DNA of 64,000 nt, taken from the NCBI RefSeq assembly GCF_020509005.1, contig NC_063012.1, positions 9,300,001 to 9,364,000 on the forward strand, read 5' to 3'. A program made the translations under genes and the position numbers. How positions within the stretch are numbered: the stretch's first letter is position 1; each line of letters starts with the position of its first letter. Of this stretch, positions 21,159-31,276 are shown one piece after another. Origin of the DNA: Fulvia fulva. Taxonomy: Eukaryota; Ascomycota; Dothideomycetes; Mycosphaerellales; Mycosphaerellaceae. Under the pieces are notes generated by a model that was given only the letters and a program-made list of their open reading frames with translations, searched no databases and was not told the origin of the DNA.

Positions 21159-22691
21159 ATGGAGCAAAGACAGATCAATGTCGGCGTTGTGGGCGCTGGA
21201 ATCGGAGGGCTGATGGCCTCAATTGCCATAGCAAGAGCAGGAGGATCGGTCACTGTCTTGGAGGCTGCATTCCAGCTAGGCGAGATATGAGCAGGCATTC
21301 AGATGACCCCCAACGTGGCAAGATTGCTTATCAAATATGGGATCGATAAAGTTATAGGAGACGATTTGGTCCAATTCTCGGAGCTGAATCTGCGGCGAAA
21401 GGACGGCAGCAAGGTCGGGCATACTGGCATCAAGGACGTGGAAGAAGTCACTGGCTTTCCATGGTGGCTCGTCCACAGACACCATCTGCATAACGGCTTG
21501 GTCGTGGTAGCCAGGAAGGAGAAAGTTAACTTGATCACGGACAGCAGGGTAGCCAAGCTAGAGAGCAAGCAAGATGGTAGAGTGGAAGTTGTGACAGAAA
21601 AGGGAACTCGTCACATGTTCGGTCTTTTGATTGAGTCAGATGGTGTGCAGTCAATCGTACGCAAGACTCTCTTCCCAGATGTGAAACCGCGACCGCCGAC
21701 TACCAATTCCGCCTACCGGGCGATGGTGCCCTACGAAGAAGTTCGAAAAGATCCCCTGACTCGCGAGCTGGTAGAGGATGATAGTGGCAGGCTGAAAAAG
21801 ACCATGGAAGTGTGGATGGCACCATTGGGATACAGTAGGTCGTTTTGCTCGAGATCACCTGCATTCGTCTTTGTGAAGTCTACTGACACGTTCCTGCTTC
21901 GTAGTCATTTCATATCCAATCTCGAATGCGAAGGACTTCAACATGGTTCTAAGCCACTTCCACGATCCGCCCGTAGATAAAGTCTGTGAGGTCAGCATTG
22001 ATGAGGTTAAGGAGCAATACAAAGAGTACGATCCTCGAATCAAGAGGATGGTCGAAAAGATTTGCCCTCCCATCTCACGCTGGCCATTGCTGCTCACTGG
22101 GCCATTACCTTCATGGTCGAACGCCGAGAAGAATATCGTCTTGATCGGCGATGCAGCACATTCCATGTAAGCGTAGAAACTCGGGCATTGCCTTGAGATG
22201 TACCGACGTCAGCTCGAAGGACAAACCATATGGCACAAGGTGCTGCGACCAGCATGGAAGACGGAGCATTTCTGGCTCGATGCCTTAGAGCTGCGATAGA
22301 AAGGCGCCTTAGCATCGCTGAAGCCATTCAAGTCTACGAGATCGGTCGAATGCCCAAAGCGAGCTACAAACAGCAGATAAGCTACTTGAATGGATGGCTC
22401 TGGCATCTGCCCGACGGCGCAGCTTCAGAAGCCAGAGATAGAACAATGAGAGCCGAGTTGGAAGGACACCAGCCCATCAAAAGCGCGAACCTGTATGGCG
22501 ATCCAACTACCGTTCTTGAATGCTACGGCTACGATGCTGAGGCCCATGCCGACCAGGAGATTGCTACCTTTGCGAACGCACGAAAGCCAGCCAGGGACGG
22601 AGCGACGACAATCGTCCAAAGTGAGGCTGACAGGATCGCAAATTGGTTCCTGCCCAGAGAGCATCAGTTCAAGATCAAGCCAAGGATGTAA
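21159..22691 (+). pseudogene. FAD-dependent aromatic monooxygenase (salicylate hydroxylase-like) with one in-frame TGA
   Basis: Class A flavin monooxygenase family, which hydroxylates aromatic substrates with NAD(P)H. Exons 21159-21834, 21905-22166 and 22220-22691 join in phase to 470 codons, about normal length. The Rossmann motif is VGAGIGGL (residues 11-18), the second FAD motif is IGDAAHSM, followed after the last intron by NHMAQGAATSMEDGAF. The only lesion is TGA at 21288-21290 (codon 44), in LGEI-stop-AGIQMTPN, where the family has Gly (GAGIQ). A single GGA to TGA change explains it. Everything downstream is conserved and both introns look functional. Recent inactivation or a sequencing error are the main readings; readthrough is possible but has no support in the sequence. 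Confidence 0.85.
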
Positions 22692-23066
22692 AGACAACTC
22701 GAGTAATCAACATTTACAGCGAACCTTGAAAAGTCTTTGGTGAGATGCCAAAGGTTGCTAAACTATACCTTCCAAGACTCGCAGCTGTCAGCAAATTTAA
22801 TCGCACACAGTGTTTTCCTTGATCTCGTCAATACTGGAATCTGCAGTCTCTGCGACTGTATGAGCTTGTTGAGGCATCAACTCTACGGTGGCGGTTGCGG
22901 GACAAGCTTTCGATGCACGGCATAGTAGCAGGTCCGCATCATCCGATAGATATCCGGATGACGCAACTTTATAGTCGCTTCGGGGAATGCATAGTTTGTG
23001 TGACATGTACAGCTTTGAGGGCGAGTCCGCCACAGGGCGTGAGCTGCTTCATGCCTATGACTTTTC
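22692..23066. other. Intergenic between two inactivated genes
   Basis: No gene or motif recognised. It would hold the promoter of the downstream decarboxylase-like pseudogene. Confidence 0.4.
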
Positions 23067-23900
23067 ATGTCTTCCTGTAAGAACGACGTGCTTTTAGACG
23101 ACGCTTTCTTTCGTCAGCTCGAGTCACAATTTCCTGGCGGTCCTCAGTCGCCATGGTTCGTGTATGCGATCTTAATTCTCCAGGCCAACGATCATATGGA
23201 CCTAATCGGAAGTACCTGGGAGTATGTGAAGTCGGAAACGCCTGACGAAGATGAGTTGTTGGTTAAAGCGAGGAAGATGCGTGAAGCTTTGCTGAAAGCC
23301 AGTGTGCTGGTCGGGTTCCCAAAAGTGATTCCTATTATGTTAAGTTGGCTTGTGGACCAATGCTGAAGTGTCTCAGGGCATAAATGGCTGCATAGCGTTG
23401 CGCAAAGCTATCCTGTCGAGCTCGCCGGACTTGGAGAAGAAGCTCGACCAAGATCCATCTCTCCGACAGAACTTGCAGCGAGCGGAAAAGGATGCGAGAG
23501 GCAAAGCTTTCTTCTCCAGAATCTATGCTCAACACACCGAACGTGTGCTTGACAACATGTCCAATGCTTCTGGCGGTGACCTCTTCGAATTCGCTATCAA
23601 CGCGGTGTATGGCTGAAGAGTCACGTCTCAACGCCAAGGAGACAGGGGTGTTGGAATTCCTGGCTTGCTATGCCACTGGGTGAGTCTCAACAGTGATTGT
23701 CCTTATGATTGGGTCTAACGCCACAGCAGGGGCTCAGTCTGAACACAAGCCAAAGGACATGTGTATGGTTCGCATAACCTGGGCAACTCCAAGGACGAGA
23801 TCTATGGAGCGATCAATATTTCCAAATTGATAGAGCAACAGCTTATATCGTGGTTACCAGAGAACCCGCGGAAAACTGGTCGTGGACTGCGAAAGCGGAG
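23067..23900 (+). pseudogene. Carboxymuconolactone decarboxylase/AhpD-like gene with frameshifts
   Basis: The readable protein starts MSSCKNDVLLDDAFFRQLES and contains KMREALLKASVLVGFPK, the CMD/AhpD helical core. A 52-bp intron at 23325-23376 with a weak GTGATT donor joins GFPK to GINGCIALRKAI. The frame then breaks twice: near 23609 (AVYG then, shifted, MAEESRLNAKETGVLEFLACYATG) and near 23741 (GAQSE then, shifted by two bases, QAKGHVYGSHNLGNSKDEIYG). Between them an intron at about 23680-23730 with GTGAGT and CAG still looks intact. The tail after LIEQQLISWLP is not recognisable. Together these mark a decayed gene. In fungi such proteins sit with aromatic-degradation or redox genes; the neighbour upstream is a broken aromatic monooxygenase. 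Confidence 0.75.
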
Positions 23901-24353
23901 AAGTGGTGATGGCGCCTCTTGCATCCGTGCTGGTGGGACGTCGACGGGAGGTACACTCGCAAGGAGTGAAGTTGATGGAGTAAAGTGGATTGTTGCAAGT
24001 CAGACGCGTGATCATTGTGTCAACAGGGGTAACTCGATCGATCTTTGTACCTGCATTAGCCGCGATGTTAGCGCGAGGCCCGAGTCCATATGACGCTGTC
24101 ACTTTGCTCCGGCATCACATGCCTGCTTGTGCCTTGTGAAGATACCTGTACCTGCATACATGAAGACACGACTCCTGCATCTGCAACAACTCTCCTCCCA
24201 CTGACACCACCATCTCACTGACACCGTTCACCCCCAACCTCACACCACGACCAGATACCATACACAATCGTGCTTCATCTCCACCGGCTGTGCATTAGGC
24301 TCAGACCACGATCTACACAACCGACATCATTGCAGCCCTCCTCGTCCCACAAC

Positions 24354-25835
24354 ATGGCGCGAACAACACGCGCGGCAGCAGCCAGAGCGAGCACGACAGC
24401 GACCGAGACACAGCAGCTATCAAGCCCGCCTGCAACACCACTTGCTGGACAGGGTAAAAAAGTCGCCAAAGGTGCAGCCAACGTGAAAGTGACCAAGAAG
24501 CAAGAGGCACCAGTGACACCTGCAAGTGGCAAGAAGCGCTCAAGAAGGGCTGTTAAGCAAGAGGACTTCGACGTAAACGAACTCCCCCACAATCTAGGAC
24601 CAGCTCTACCTACACCAGGCGCGGAAGATGCGCCACCTCCGAAGCGGGCGAAGCGTAGCAGGAAAGATGAGGAAAATACAGACGGTGCCGAGGTCAAGCT
24701 CGAGGACGTCGAAAATGTCGAAGAAACAAAGCCTACGCCCAAGAAGACTCCAAAGAAGGCAAACTACGGAGTCATACTCGGCCAGACGCCTTTCCCGGAC
24801 TACCTGAGACCGACTCCTGAGGAATGCTTCGAAGTCACTCGTCTACTGGAGAAGACGCATGGTTCAGTCACAGTCCCAGAAGCTATACCGGCTCCCTCGC
24901 TGGATGTGGCAGGCTGTGGAGAAGTGCCCTCGGTGCTCGATGCTCTGATTCGAACAAGACTCAGCGCCAACACCACAAACAATAACTCAAGCACAGCGTT
25001 CAGAGGCCTCGTAGCACGGTTCGGCACTATCAAGGAGGGCATCGGCAAGGGCAGTGTAGACTGGGACGCTGTAAGGAGGGCGCCTCAGAACGAAGTCTTC
25101 AAAGCCATCGAACGCGGTGGTCTTGCCCAGGTCAAGTCGAAGGACATCCAGGCGATTATACAGATTGCTTACGAGGAAAATCAAGAGAGGAAGGCGGCTT
25201 TGATGAATCCATCGGACGATCCAGCCGGCGCTGAGAACGAACCGGAGAAGGAGAAGCAAGATGAAGTCGCCAAAGCAAAGCGGAACATTATTTCGTTGGA
25301 CCATTTGCACCTGCTGAGCACAAAAGATGCATTCAACAAGATGATCAGTCTGCCGGGTATTGGTCCCAAGACAGCTTCTTGTGTCTCTCTATTCTGTCTG
25401 AAGAGACCATCCTTCGCTGTTGATACGCACGTCTTTCGCCTTTGTCAATATCTTGGCTGGGTACCAAAGTCGACCAAGAAAGGCGAGCCGAAAGTAGACA
25501 GGCACACCACATTCTCCCACTGCGACGTGCGGATTCCAGACGAGCTGAAATATCCCCTGCATCAGCTGCTCATCGCGCACGGAAAGGTATGCCCAAGATG
25601 CCGAGCAGCAACGGGTATGTCCAGTGCAAACTGGGAAGAGGGTTGCCCGATCGAGCATTTGGTTAAGCGCCACGGCCCCAGAAAGGGCGGCGTCTCAGTT
25701 GCGGCTCGTAAGAAGGCCAAAGAAGCTGCACTGGTCTCCGAGGAAGGCGATGCGGCAGACGAAGGCGGAGCAGGAAACGCGAGCGAGTTGAGTGATGCTC
25801 CAGAGGGCGGCGATGCAGCTGAAGGTGAGGATTAG
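24354..25835 (+). CDS. HhH-GPD DNA glycosylase (endonuclease III superfamily)
   Basis: Base-excision repair protein, presumably nuclear. Intronless, 493 residues from the ATG at 24354. A basic N-terminal tail (about 1-140) carries KKRSRRAVK and PPKRAKRSRK, likely nuclear localisation signals. The glycosylase core has the helix-hairpin-helix LPGIGPKTASCV, with the lysine used by bifunctional glycosylases, and the catalytic aspartate in FAVDTHVFRLC. The usual 4Fe-4S loop (C-x6-C-x2-C-x5-C) is not present in that spacing: only CPRC and a later GCP are seen. A charged insert (about 275-320) splits the core. The C-terminus is acidic and Ala/Gly-rich. Substrate specificity cannot be assigned. Confidence 0.85.
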   Translation: MARTTRAAAARASTTATETQQLSSPPATPLAGQGKKVAKGAANVKVTKKQEAPVTPASGKKRSRRAVKQEDFDVNELPHNLGPALPTPGAEDAPPPKRAKRSRKDEENTDGAEVKLEDVENVEETKPTPKKTPKKANYGVILGQTPFPDYLRPTPEECFEVTRLLEKTHGSVTVPEAIPAPSLDVAGCGEVPSVLDALIRTRLSANTTNNNSSTAFRGLVARFGTIKEGIGKGSVDWDAVRRAPQNEVFKAIERGGLAQVKSKDIQAIIQIAYEENQERKAALMNPSDDPAGAENEPEKEKQDEVAKAKRNIISLDHLHLLSTKDAFNKMISLPGIGPKTASCVSLFCLKRPSFAVDTHVFRLCQYLGWVPKSTKKGEPKVDRHTTFSHCDVRIPDELKYPLHQLLIAHGKVCPRCRAATGMSSANWEEGCPIEHLVKRHGPRKGGVSVAARKKAKEAALVSEEGDAADEGGAGNASELSDAPEGGDAAEGED

Positions 25836-26642
25836 GTGCACCCGAACAGACGACAACAGAACTTCTTTTGACCATGAATGATGAGACAGATTAGAACATA
25901 TGGAATGATTATACGATAGTTAAGCGTAGCGACCGAGCGCTAGCCACACCGGAGTACGAGCTTGCGAGTACGTAGGTGAGGCGTCAGCGAGGGAGTGAAG
26001 CTCTATACCAGCCCTCAACTAGCCTTGGCGCCCGCTCTGATTGGTCAACTTTCAAGTTTTATGGTCACGTGACCTACCGCACTGTGCCTGTTGGCGAACT
26101 CGCAAACATATACTCGTCGCTAACGCCTATGTCGTCTAAGCACTGTACGTCGGGTAGCGGTAGCGTGGATCGCATGCTACTTTGTAGCCTAGAAGGGTTG
26201 GTAGAGAGCTCCACTCCGCTACGCCTACCTTTGGAGGTTCACAACCGCCAACAGCACATTTTACTATACGAGCAAGACACCCCTGTATACACTTCGATTT
26301 TGATTGGCTACCGAGCGAGCTTCACTTTCGTTCGAGACAAACTTCCTTCCAACGTCACTCCCGGTGCCTGGCGCCGATCTGTCGCGAAGAGACCGCGGCG
26401 CGGAAGACGAAGTGTAGTCGTTTAGACGCGTCGTCCGCAAGACGATAAAGTGATGGCAGATCCTCTTGCGACGTAGAATCTGATTTCGCCTAGTTTTAGT
26501 ATTTCGGACGCGATCAAAAGACATACATTTACTGAAAACAGATACCAGCGGTCATCACACAGCTTTCAATCTCAGCGTAAGGCCCATTTCTACTCTTGCA
26601 AAGAGTATTTGAAACTGACATCTTGAAGAGCTTGCACAAACC
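25836..26642. other. Intergenic, PMP3 promoter region
   Basis: Contains a 12-bp perfect palindrome GGTCACGTGACC at 26063-26074, an extended E-box of the type bound by bHLH factors, about 570 bp upstream of PMP3. An ACGCGT lies near 26426. The open frame at 25976-26425 shows no known domain. The stretch may include old repeat DNA, but this cannot be shown by eye. Confidence 0.4.
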
Positions 26643-26834
26643 ATGGCTTCTTCAACAAGCAACGTCTGCCTCTACTTCCTCGCGATCTTCCTCCCACCCG
26701 TCGCAGTCGTTCTCAAAGCTGGATGCGGTGCCGATTTTCTGATCAATATCTGCCTGAGTATTCTAGGATGGATTCCGGGAGTGATTCATGCTTGGTACAT
26801 CATCAGCAAGAGGGAACGAGTGGCAGTGGCGTAA
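26643..26834 (+). CDS. PMP3: Plasma membrane proteolipid Pmp3 (UPF0057)
   Basis: Small two-helix membrane protein that affects plasma membrane potential and salt tolerance in yeast. Intronless, 63 residues. The first helix is CLYFLAIFLPPVAVVLKAGC with the family PP dipeptide, and the second is FLINICLSILGWIPGVIHAWYII with the hallmark LGWIPGVIHAWYI. The ending KRERVAVA is slightly longer than in yeast. The ATG has a good context (CAAACCATGGC). An upstream extended E-box and CT-rich leader suit a stress-regulated gene, but regulation is inferred. Confidence 0.95.
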   Translation: MASSTSNVCLYFLAIFLPPVAVVLKAGCGADFLINICLSILGWIPGVIHAWYIISKRERVAVA

Positions 26835-27944
26835 GATGTGGCAGTGGATAAGAGCTGGGATAATAGAGGAGCGGAGAATTGTAGCGGGTGATAATGTTTG
26901 AATGCGAAGGCGACTCTGGGTACTTAGGCACGAGCATTGTAATGAGCGCGAGAGAATGTATCGAAGTGTTGTCGTTGGCAGAGACGGCGAAGTGGTCTTG
27001 GGCAGCGTAATCGGCACACCTGCGCATCCATATCTGTATTGAGCCATCCTGAACGCTGGACTGCAGCTTGTATAGTGGCATCACAGAGATGTCCTCATGC
27101 TTTATGTGTTTCTTCTTCAGTGGAAAGTGGTGTCAGGCTGGCCCGGCTGAAGGATGTGCGAGTACCGTAGCCCTTGCTCGATTCGACCGTGTGCAGTCCA
27201 TGCTTACAGCCGCATCTAGTGAGTCCGGCACGTCGCTCCATCTATGCCATCGATGATGCAGAGAGAGGTAGCGGGTTGTGCTCGTGCAGTGGAATCGACC
27301 TGCACGACATGACCGGAAGTCGCTCATAAATGGTGGAATCGCAACTGTCGTTCAGGTCATCGCCAGCGGCTTCTATAATGACACTGCGCGCTGATTCATG
27401 ATGTCGCCGTACGATCCTATGATCGGACTTGTCGAGTCGCGAGATTGAAAGGAAGACAGATAGCTGAGAGCCTGAGAAACATGCAATCTCATCCAAGCCA
27501 AGGCCAAGACTTGCCTTTTGCGCAGCTCTCTACTCTTTCACATCAACTTACCACACCTCATCATGACTTGCAGACCGTTACCTGCAATTACGAGTAGTTG
27601 ATGCCTGGATGCCTTTTACTTCTTGCGGATCCGCTCGCTTCAGTTCGAAAAGAGATACCGACACCGTCACGATGGAGAGGCGAGGAGGTTCAGCGACAGC
27701 ATGCAGACGGCTGCATCCATCTACACCAGATTGACGTGCATTTTGCTACTTCAAGCAGGAGAGCAGCTCAACTCGGCAGTGTAATCCTCTAGGCGAGCCA
27801 TGACACCAATCAGTTGTGCCGAGGCTAACTTGTCCTATGTGCAACAACCTCCGTAGCACACGTTTATGCAGTCAAAGGCCACGTTGGCTGGGACCTGCGC
27901 GAATATGAAATGCAACCACGACATCGCCAAGAGACGAGGGCATG
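26835..27944. other. Intergenic between PMP3 and the LINE remnant
   Basis: About 1.1 kb with no recognisable gene. Open frames on both strands have no known domain. Confidence 0.45.
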
Positions 27945-27973
27945 TATATATATATAGATAGATAGATAGATAT
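27945..27973. repeat. (TA)n(GATA)n microsatellite, probable LINE 3' tail
   Basis: About six TA units followed by four GATA units. On the minus strand this is a (TATC)n(TA)n tract just beyond the 3' end of the minus-strand LINE, where non-LTR elements commonly carry simple-repeat tails. Tail identity is inferred from position. Confidence 0.6.
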
Positions 27974-28189
27974 TTCATTAAGCTGTTGTAGTGCCCTTTG
28001 GCCTATGCAGCTATGCTATCTTGTTTTTGTATATATAGAGGGGAAACCGTGTTGGTGAAAACCCCTCCTCCTTCCCGCCTGTCTTTTCCTCCTAGTTGTC
28101 GTCTTAAATTTCCCTTGTTAGGGGTACGCTAGTGTCATGGGCCTGCCCTGATGACTACCCTATCTGCAACCCCCCTCGCTTCCGCCTCT

Positions 28190-30480
28190 TGTCTATCCAC
28201 TCCTCCGTCTCGCTCGCGAGGCTAAACTACTAGAGGTATCCCTACTGTAGTATCCACCGAGAGATTCGGCGAATGTTGCCTTTGTCCCTAATGATTGACT
28301 TGTAGTCTCTCCTTCCCGCTCGGTGCCTCCAATTTCCCCTGCCTCTCGCCCACTACGGGCATCGTAGTAGCATATGTTCTGGGTTTTACGATGGGTAGCC
28401 ACACTAGCAGGCTGGGCTATAGATGTCTAGTGCGCGTCTCCTGAACAGGTAGGCCCTTAATCCAATGTGTTCGGACCTGATTTGGATCGCTATGCTTGCT
28501 TCGGCCCTTGTCAGGTCCCTATATAGCTGGTAATTGTGTCTCTAGAAGGCTCGGAGCGCTATCGGGCCTGTTGTCTTAGGGGGCTTCCTTTTCCAGTCCT
28601 GCTCCCATAGGCAGCTCGCTATCTGTTCCGCTAGGCTTTAGGTCTTAGCCTTGCTCCCGCCGGCCTAGCGAGTCCTACGCTCCTCCTCCTTTCGTGCTAG
28701 CCATTCGGTGCTTGTCTGTACGGCCGTAAAGGTAGTAAGGTCATCCTCTTTTTGGCTTGTCCTATGTCCTGCCCCTCTCCGGTAGCGGCTTTCTATCTTA
28801 TTCTTTGCCTCCTAGATCGTGGTTTGTACTAGGTAACCTGTCGTCTTTGCCGCGTATTAAATTCTTATTCCCCGGATGTACTGGCCGATTAGTAGTATTC
28901 CTGTCTCCATTTCTACCGTGCTTGTTAACGTTGTCTTGTATACGCCTAGTACCCTATGTAGGTTACCTGCCTGTGTCCTGTTTAGGGGTTACTCTATCCG
29001 TTTCGGGATCGGCTTGCCTACGCCTCCTGTTCCCTAAATCTGTGCCCCGTATAACATAGCTGGTCTAACGATCGCCTTATACATTACTCTTGCCTTATCG
29101 AATGTTGCTCCCTATGTAGATGCCGTAAGCCTCTTTATCGAGGCTTCATTAACTTGCGCTCGACTCTAGGCTTTCTTAATCTGTACATTCTAGCTTAGCT
29201 TCGGGTCGAGCTAGATCCCTAGTACTCGTAGCTCCGCTGATGGCTTGGTCTCGTAGCCTTGGATCCTTACCGCCGCCTTTATATTATAGTATGTTCTCGC
29301 TTTACTAAAGTGTATAAGTTAGTACTTTTTAGGGGCGAACCGGGCACTATGCTTCTTTACCTACTCCTCGCATTTCTTGTGCCTATCTTTAAGGAGGCGA
29401 CAGTTCTCTTCTGTCGAGTCTGACTAGGCTAGGATGTTTGTATCGTCTACGAACCCCGATGCTGAGGTTTGCGGAGAGGTGAGTAGGGGGATTAGATCCG
29501 ACATAAATATCAGAAACAGGATAGGGGAGAGAGTAGATCCCTAAGGTATTCTAGTCTCTGCCTTCACCGGGTCGGACGTGTACCTTCCTAGGACTAGGTA
29601 TGTCGTCCGTTCCTAGAGAAAGGAGTAGACGAACGTCGTTACCTACTAGGGGATGCCTTTCTGCTGTAGGATATGTATTAGCCTTTGGTATAAGACGTTG
29701 TCGAAGGCCCCTACGATGTCGAGGGATAGTAAGGACGCCGCTCGGTTCCTGCCGTAGTGCCAGAGGGTCTGAATTTGCTCCGTAATTAGCTCTATTACTA
29801 TTAGTGTCGATCGCTAGCTTCTTCCCCCTATCTGTGTTGCTGGGAGTACGTGGTTGTCCTCGGCAAGCTGCGTAAGTCTCTAGGCTACTATCTTTTCTAG
29901 GACCTTCCCTATCGTATTTAGAAGTGCTATTGGTCTGTACGACTTGGGCTGAGTATAGTCTTCCTTCTGTAGCTTGCGTAGCACTACTGTCATAGACTCT
30001 CTGTACGGCTTCGGGTGATACCCTAGCCGTAGGCACGCGGTAAATAGGTTTGCAAGGCTCGGCGCGATCTCTTCTCTACACTCTTTTAATAGTACGTTTG
30101 GTATCCTGTCTAGGCCCAGGGCTTTTCGTCCTTTTAGCTTACTTATGACTCCTGCTACTGTGTTAGAGCTAACCGTCCAATCCATGTCTAGGGGTTCCGG
30201 GTATGTGCTCGGGTCGACGTCCGTAAGGTCTGCCTCTACTTGCGTCGAAAAGAAATGGTCGGCTAACGCTTTTGCCTTGCCCCGGGGCGTAGCCTAGGCA
30301 ATCCCTTCGCGGTCTACGATTAGGGGGAAGTGAGGGGCTTGTTGCTCTTCCGGTAGTCGTGCCCATTTAGCAAGTCTCCACATCTATTCCGGGTTTTCTG
30401 TAACGAGCCCGATCGTCGCTCTCTAGTCCTGTAGCTTATCGCGTCTTATCTGTGCCTTCTTCTCTTGTGTCGCGTAACAG
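28190..30480 (-). mobile_element. LINE (Tad1-like) reverse transcriptase ORF, RIP-inactivated
   Basis: Reading one minus-strand frame from about 30405 to 28790 gives a continuous non-LTR reverse transcriptase broken only by stop codons. Landmarks in order: MWRLAKWAR; GRKALGLDRIPNVLLKECR; YRPIALLNTIGKVLEKI; LDIVGAFDNV (motif A); GSTLSPILFLIFMSDL (motif B); FVDDTNIL (the YADD-type motif C, both aspartates kept); then VMYKAIVRPAMLYGAQI and GLRAYLFRRRTRH near the end. By hand I count about 19 in-frame stops: about 16 TAG, 3 TAA, no TGA, and no frameshift over this stretch. Near 28400 the frame appears to shift before a Cys-rich C-terminal segment (CGYPS, HMLLRCP). Activity is impossible. Confidence 0.88.
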
Positions 30481-30972
30481 TATTGCTCCTACGTCTCTTA
30501 GCAAGGAAGGAATCGTATTTAGCAAGCTAGCTACGAGATAAGGTGACAAGTCTTAACCGCGCTTTCCTACTTATCTAGCACTACCGTGTAGCCTCGTTTC
30601 GAGAGGTTAGCCCGGAGCAAAAGCTTCCCTCTACACCCTCCCTCCCTGTTTGCTCCTTAAGCTAATATCCACCTCTATAGGCCTAAGCCCTTTAGTGCTC
30701 TCTATTGACCGACATGCGCATCCGTCCTCTCGGGCTGTACAGACAGTGTCAGCCGTCGCTGCTAGTATATACTACGCCCTAGGTTTTGACGCCCTTCGCG
30801 TTACCGCAGCCTATCTCTAGAAAGCGGCCATCTATGCCTCGCAGGTTTGCTCGGGGCACACACCACGCCGGGTAGCGTACTCCTTGCGTTTCCACCTACT
30901 AACCAATATGAAGTTCCTTATTACCCTGCCCTCGATCCTCCCCGATTACAGAACTAATCCACTTGCATTGTA

Positions 30973-31028
30973 CGTCTTTTCCCCGTCCCAACAGCCGTCT
31001 TTTCCTTGCTCAGGCTATCGTCTTTTCC
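30973..31028. repeat. Three-copy 10-bp repeat with 23-bp period
   Basis: CGTCTTTTCC occurs at 30973, 30996 and 31019, exactly 23 bp apart each time, with divergent spacers. It lies in the presumed 5' region of the LINE. Confidence 0.7.
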
Positions 31029-31192
31029 TCGTCGCAATCTACCATGTCAGACTAGGTGCGTTGTGTAGCGGGACAGGCAGTGCCTTAGGCAAAACCCTCG
31101 TTCCTATACCGGGTGTTCAACAGGCCCTTACAGGCTTCGTCGCGTGTCCACCTACCTACCGCATTGCCCGCTGGCAAACACTAGATTGTTTC

Positions 31193-31276
31193 GTAGTCCG
31201 CTCGACGCCGTCGCATAGTCCGCTCAGTTGTTGTTCTGTAGTCCGCTCGTCTAATGTTCGTCGCTCAGCCCGCTCG
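31193..31276. repeat. Four-copy TAGTCCGCTCG repeat with 22-26 bp period
   Basis: Copies start at 31193, 31215, 31238 and 31264, the second and fourth imperfect (ATAGTCCGCTCA, CTCAGCCCGCTCG). The period is close to that of the repeat 200 bp away, which suggests one minisatellite-like 5' region. Confidence 0.6.

Noticed and set aside
21288..21290. Programmed stop-codon readthrough in the monooxygenase
   Set aside because: The stop hits an internal FAD-binding motif rather than a C-terminal targeting extension, and no readthrough context (such as TGA-CTA) follows.
29551..30036. 161-codon minus-strand open frame in the LINE block
   Set aside because: It is in another frame than the reverse transcriptase and has no RT motifs; openness reflects the mutation bias.
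30973..31276. Regularly spaced short repeats resembling a CRISPR array
   Set aside because: Fungal nuclear DNA, 10-12-bp imperfect cores with 10-13-bp spacers, no Cas genes; they belong to the retroelement block.
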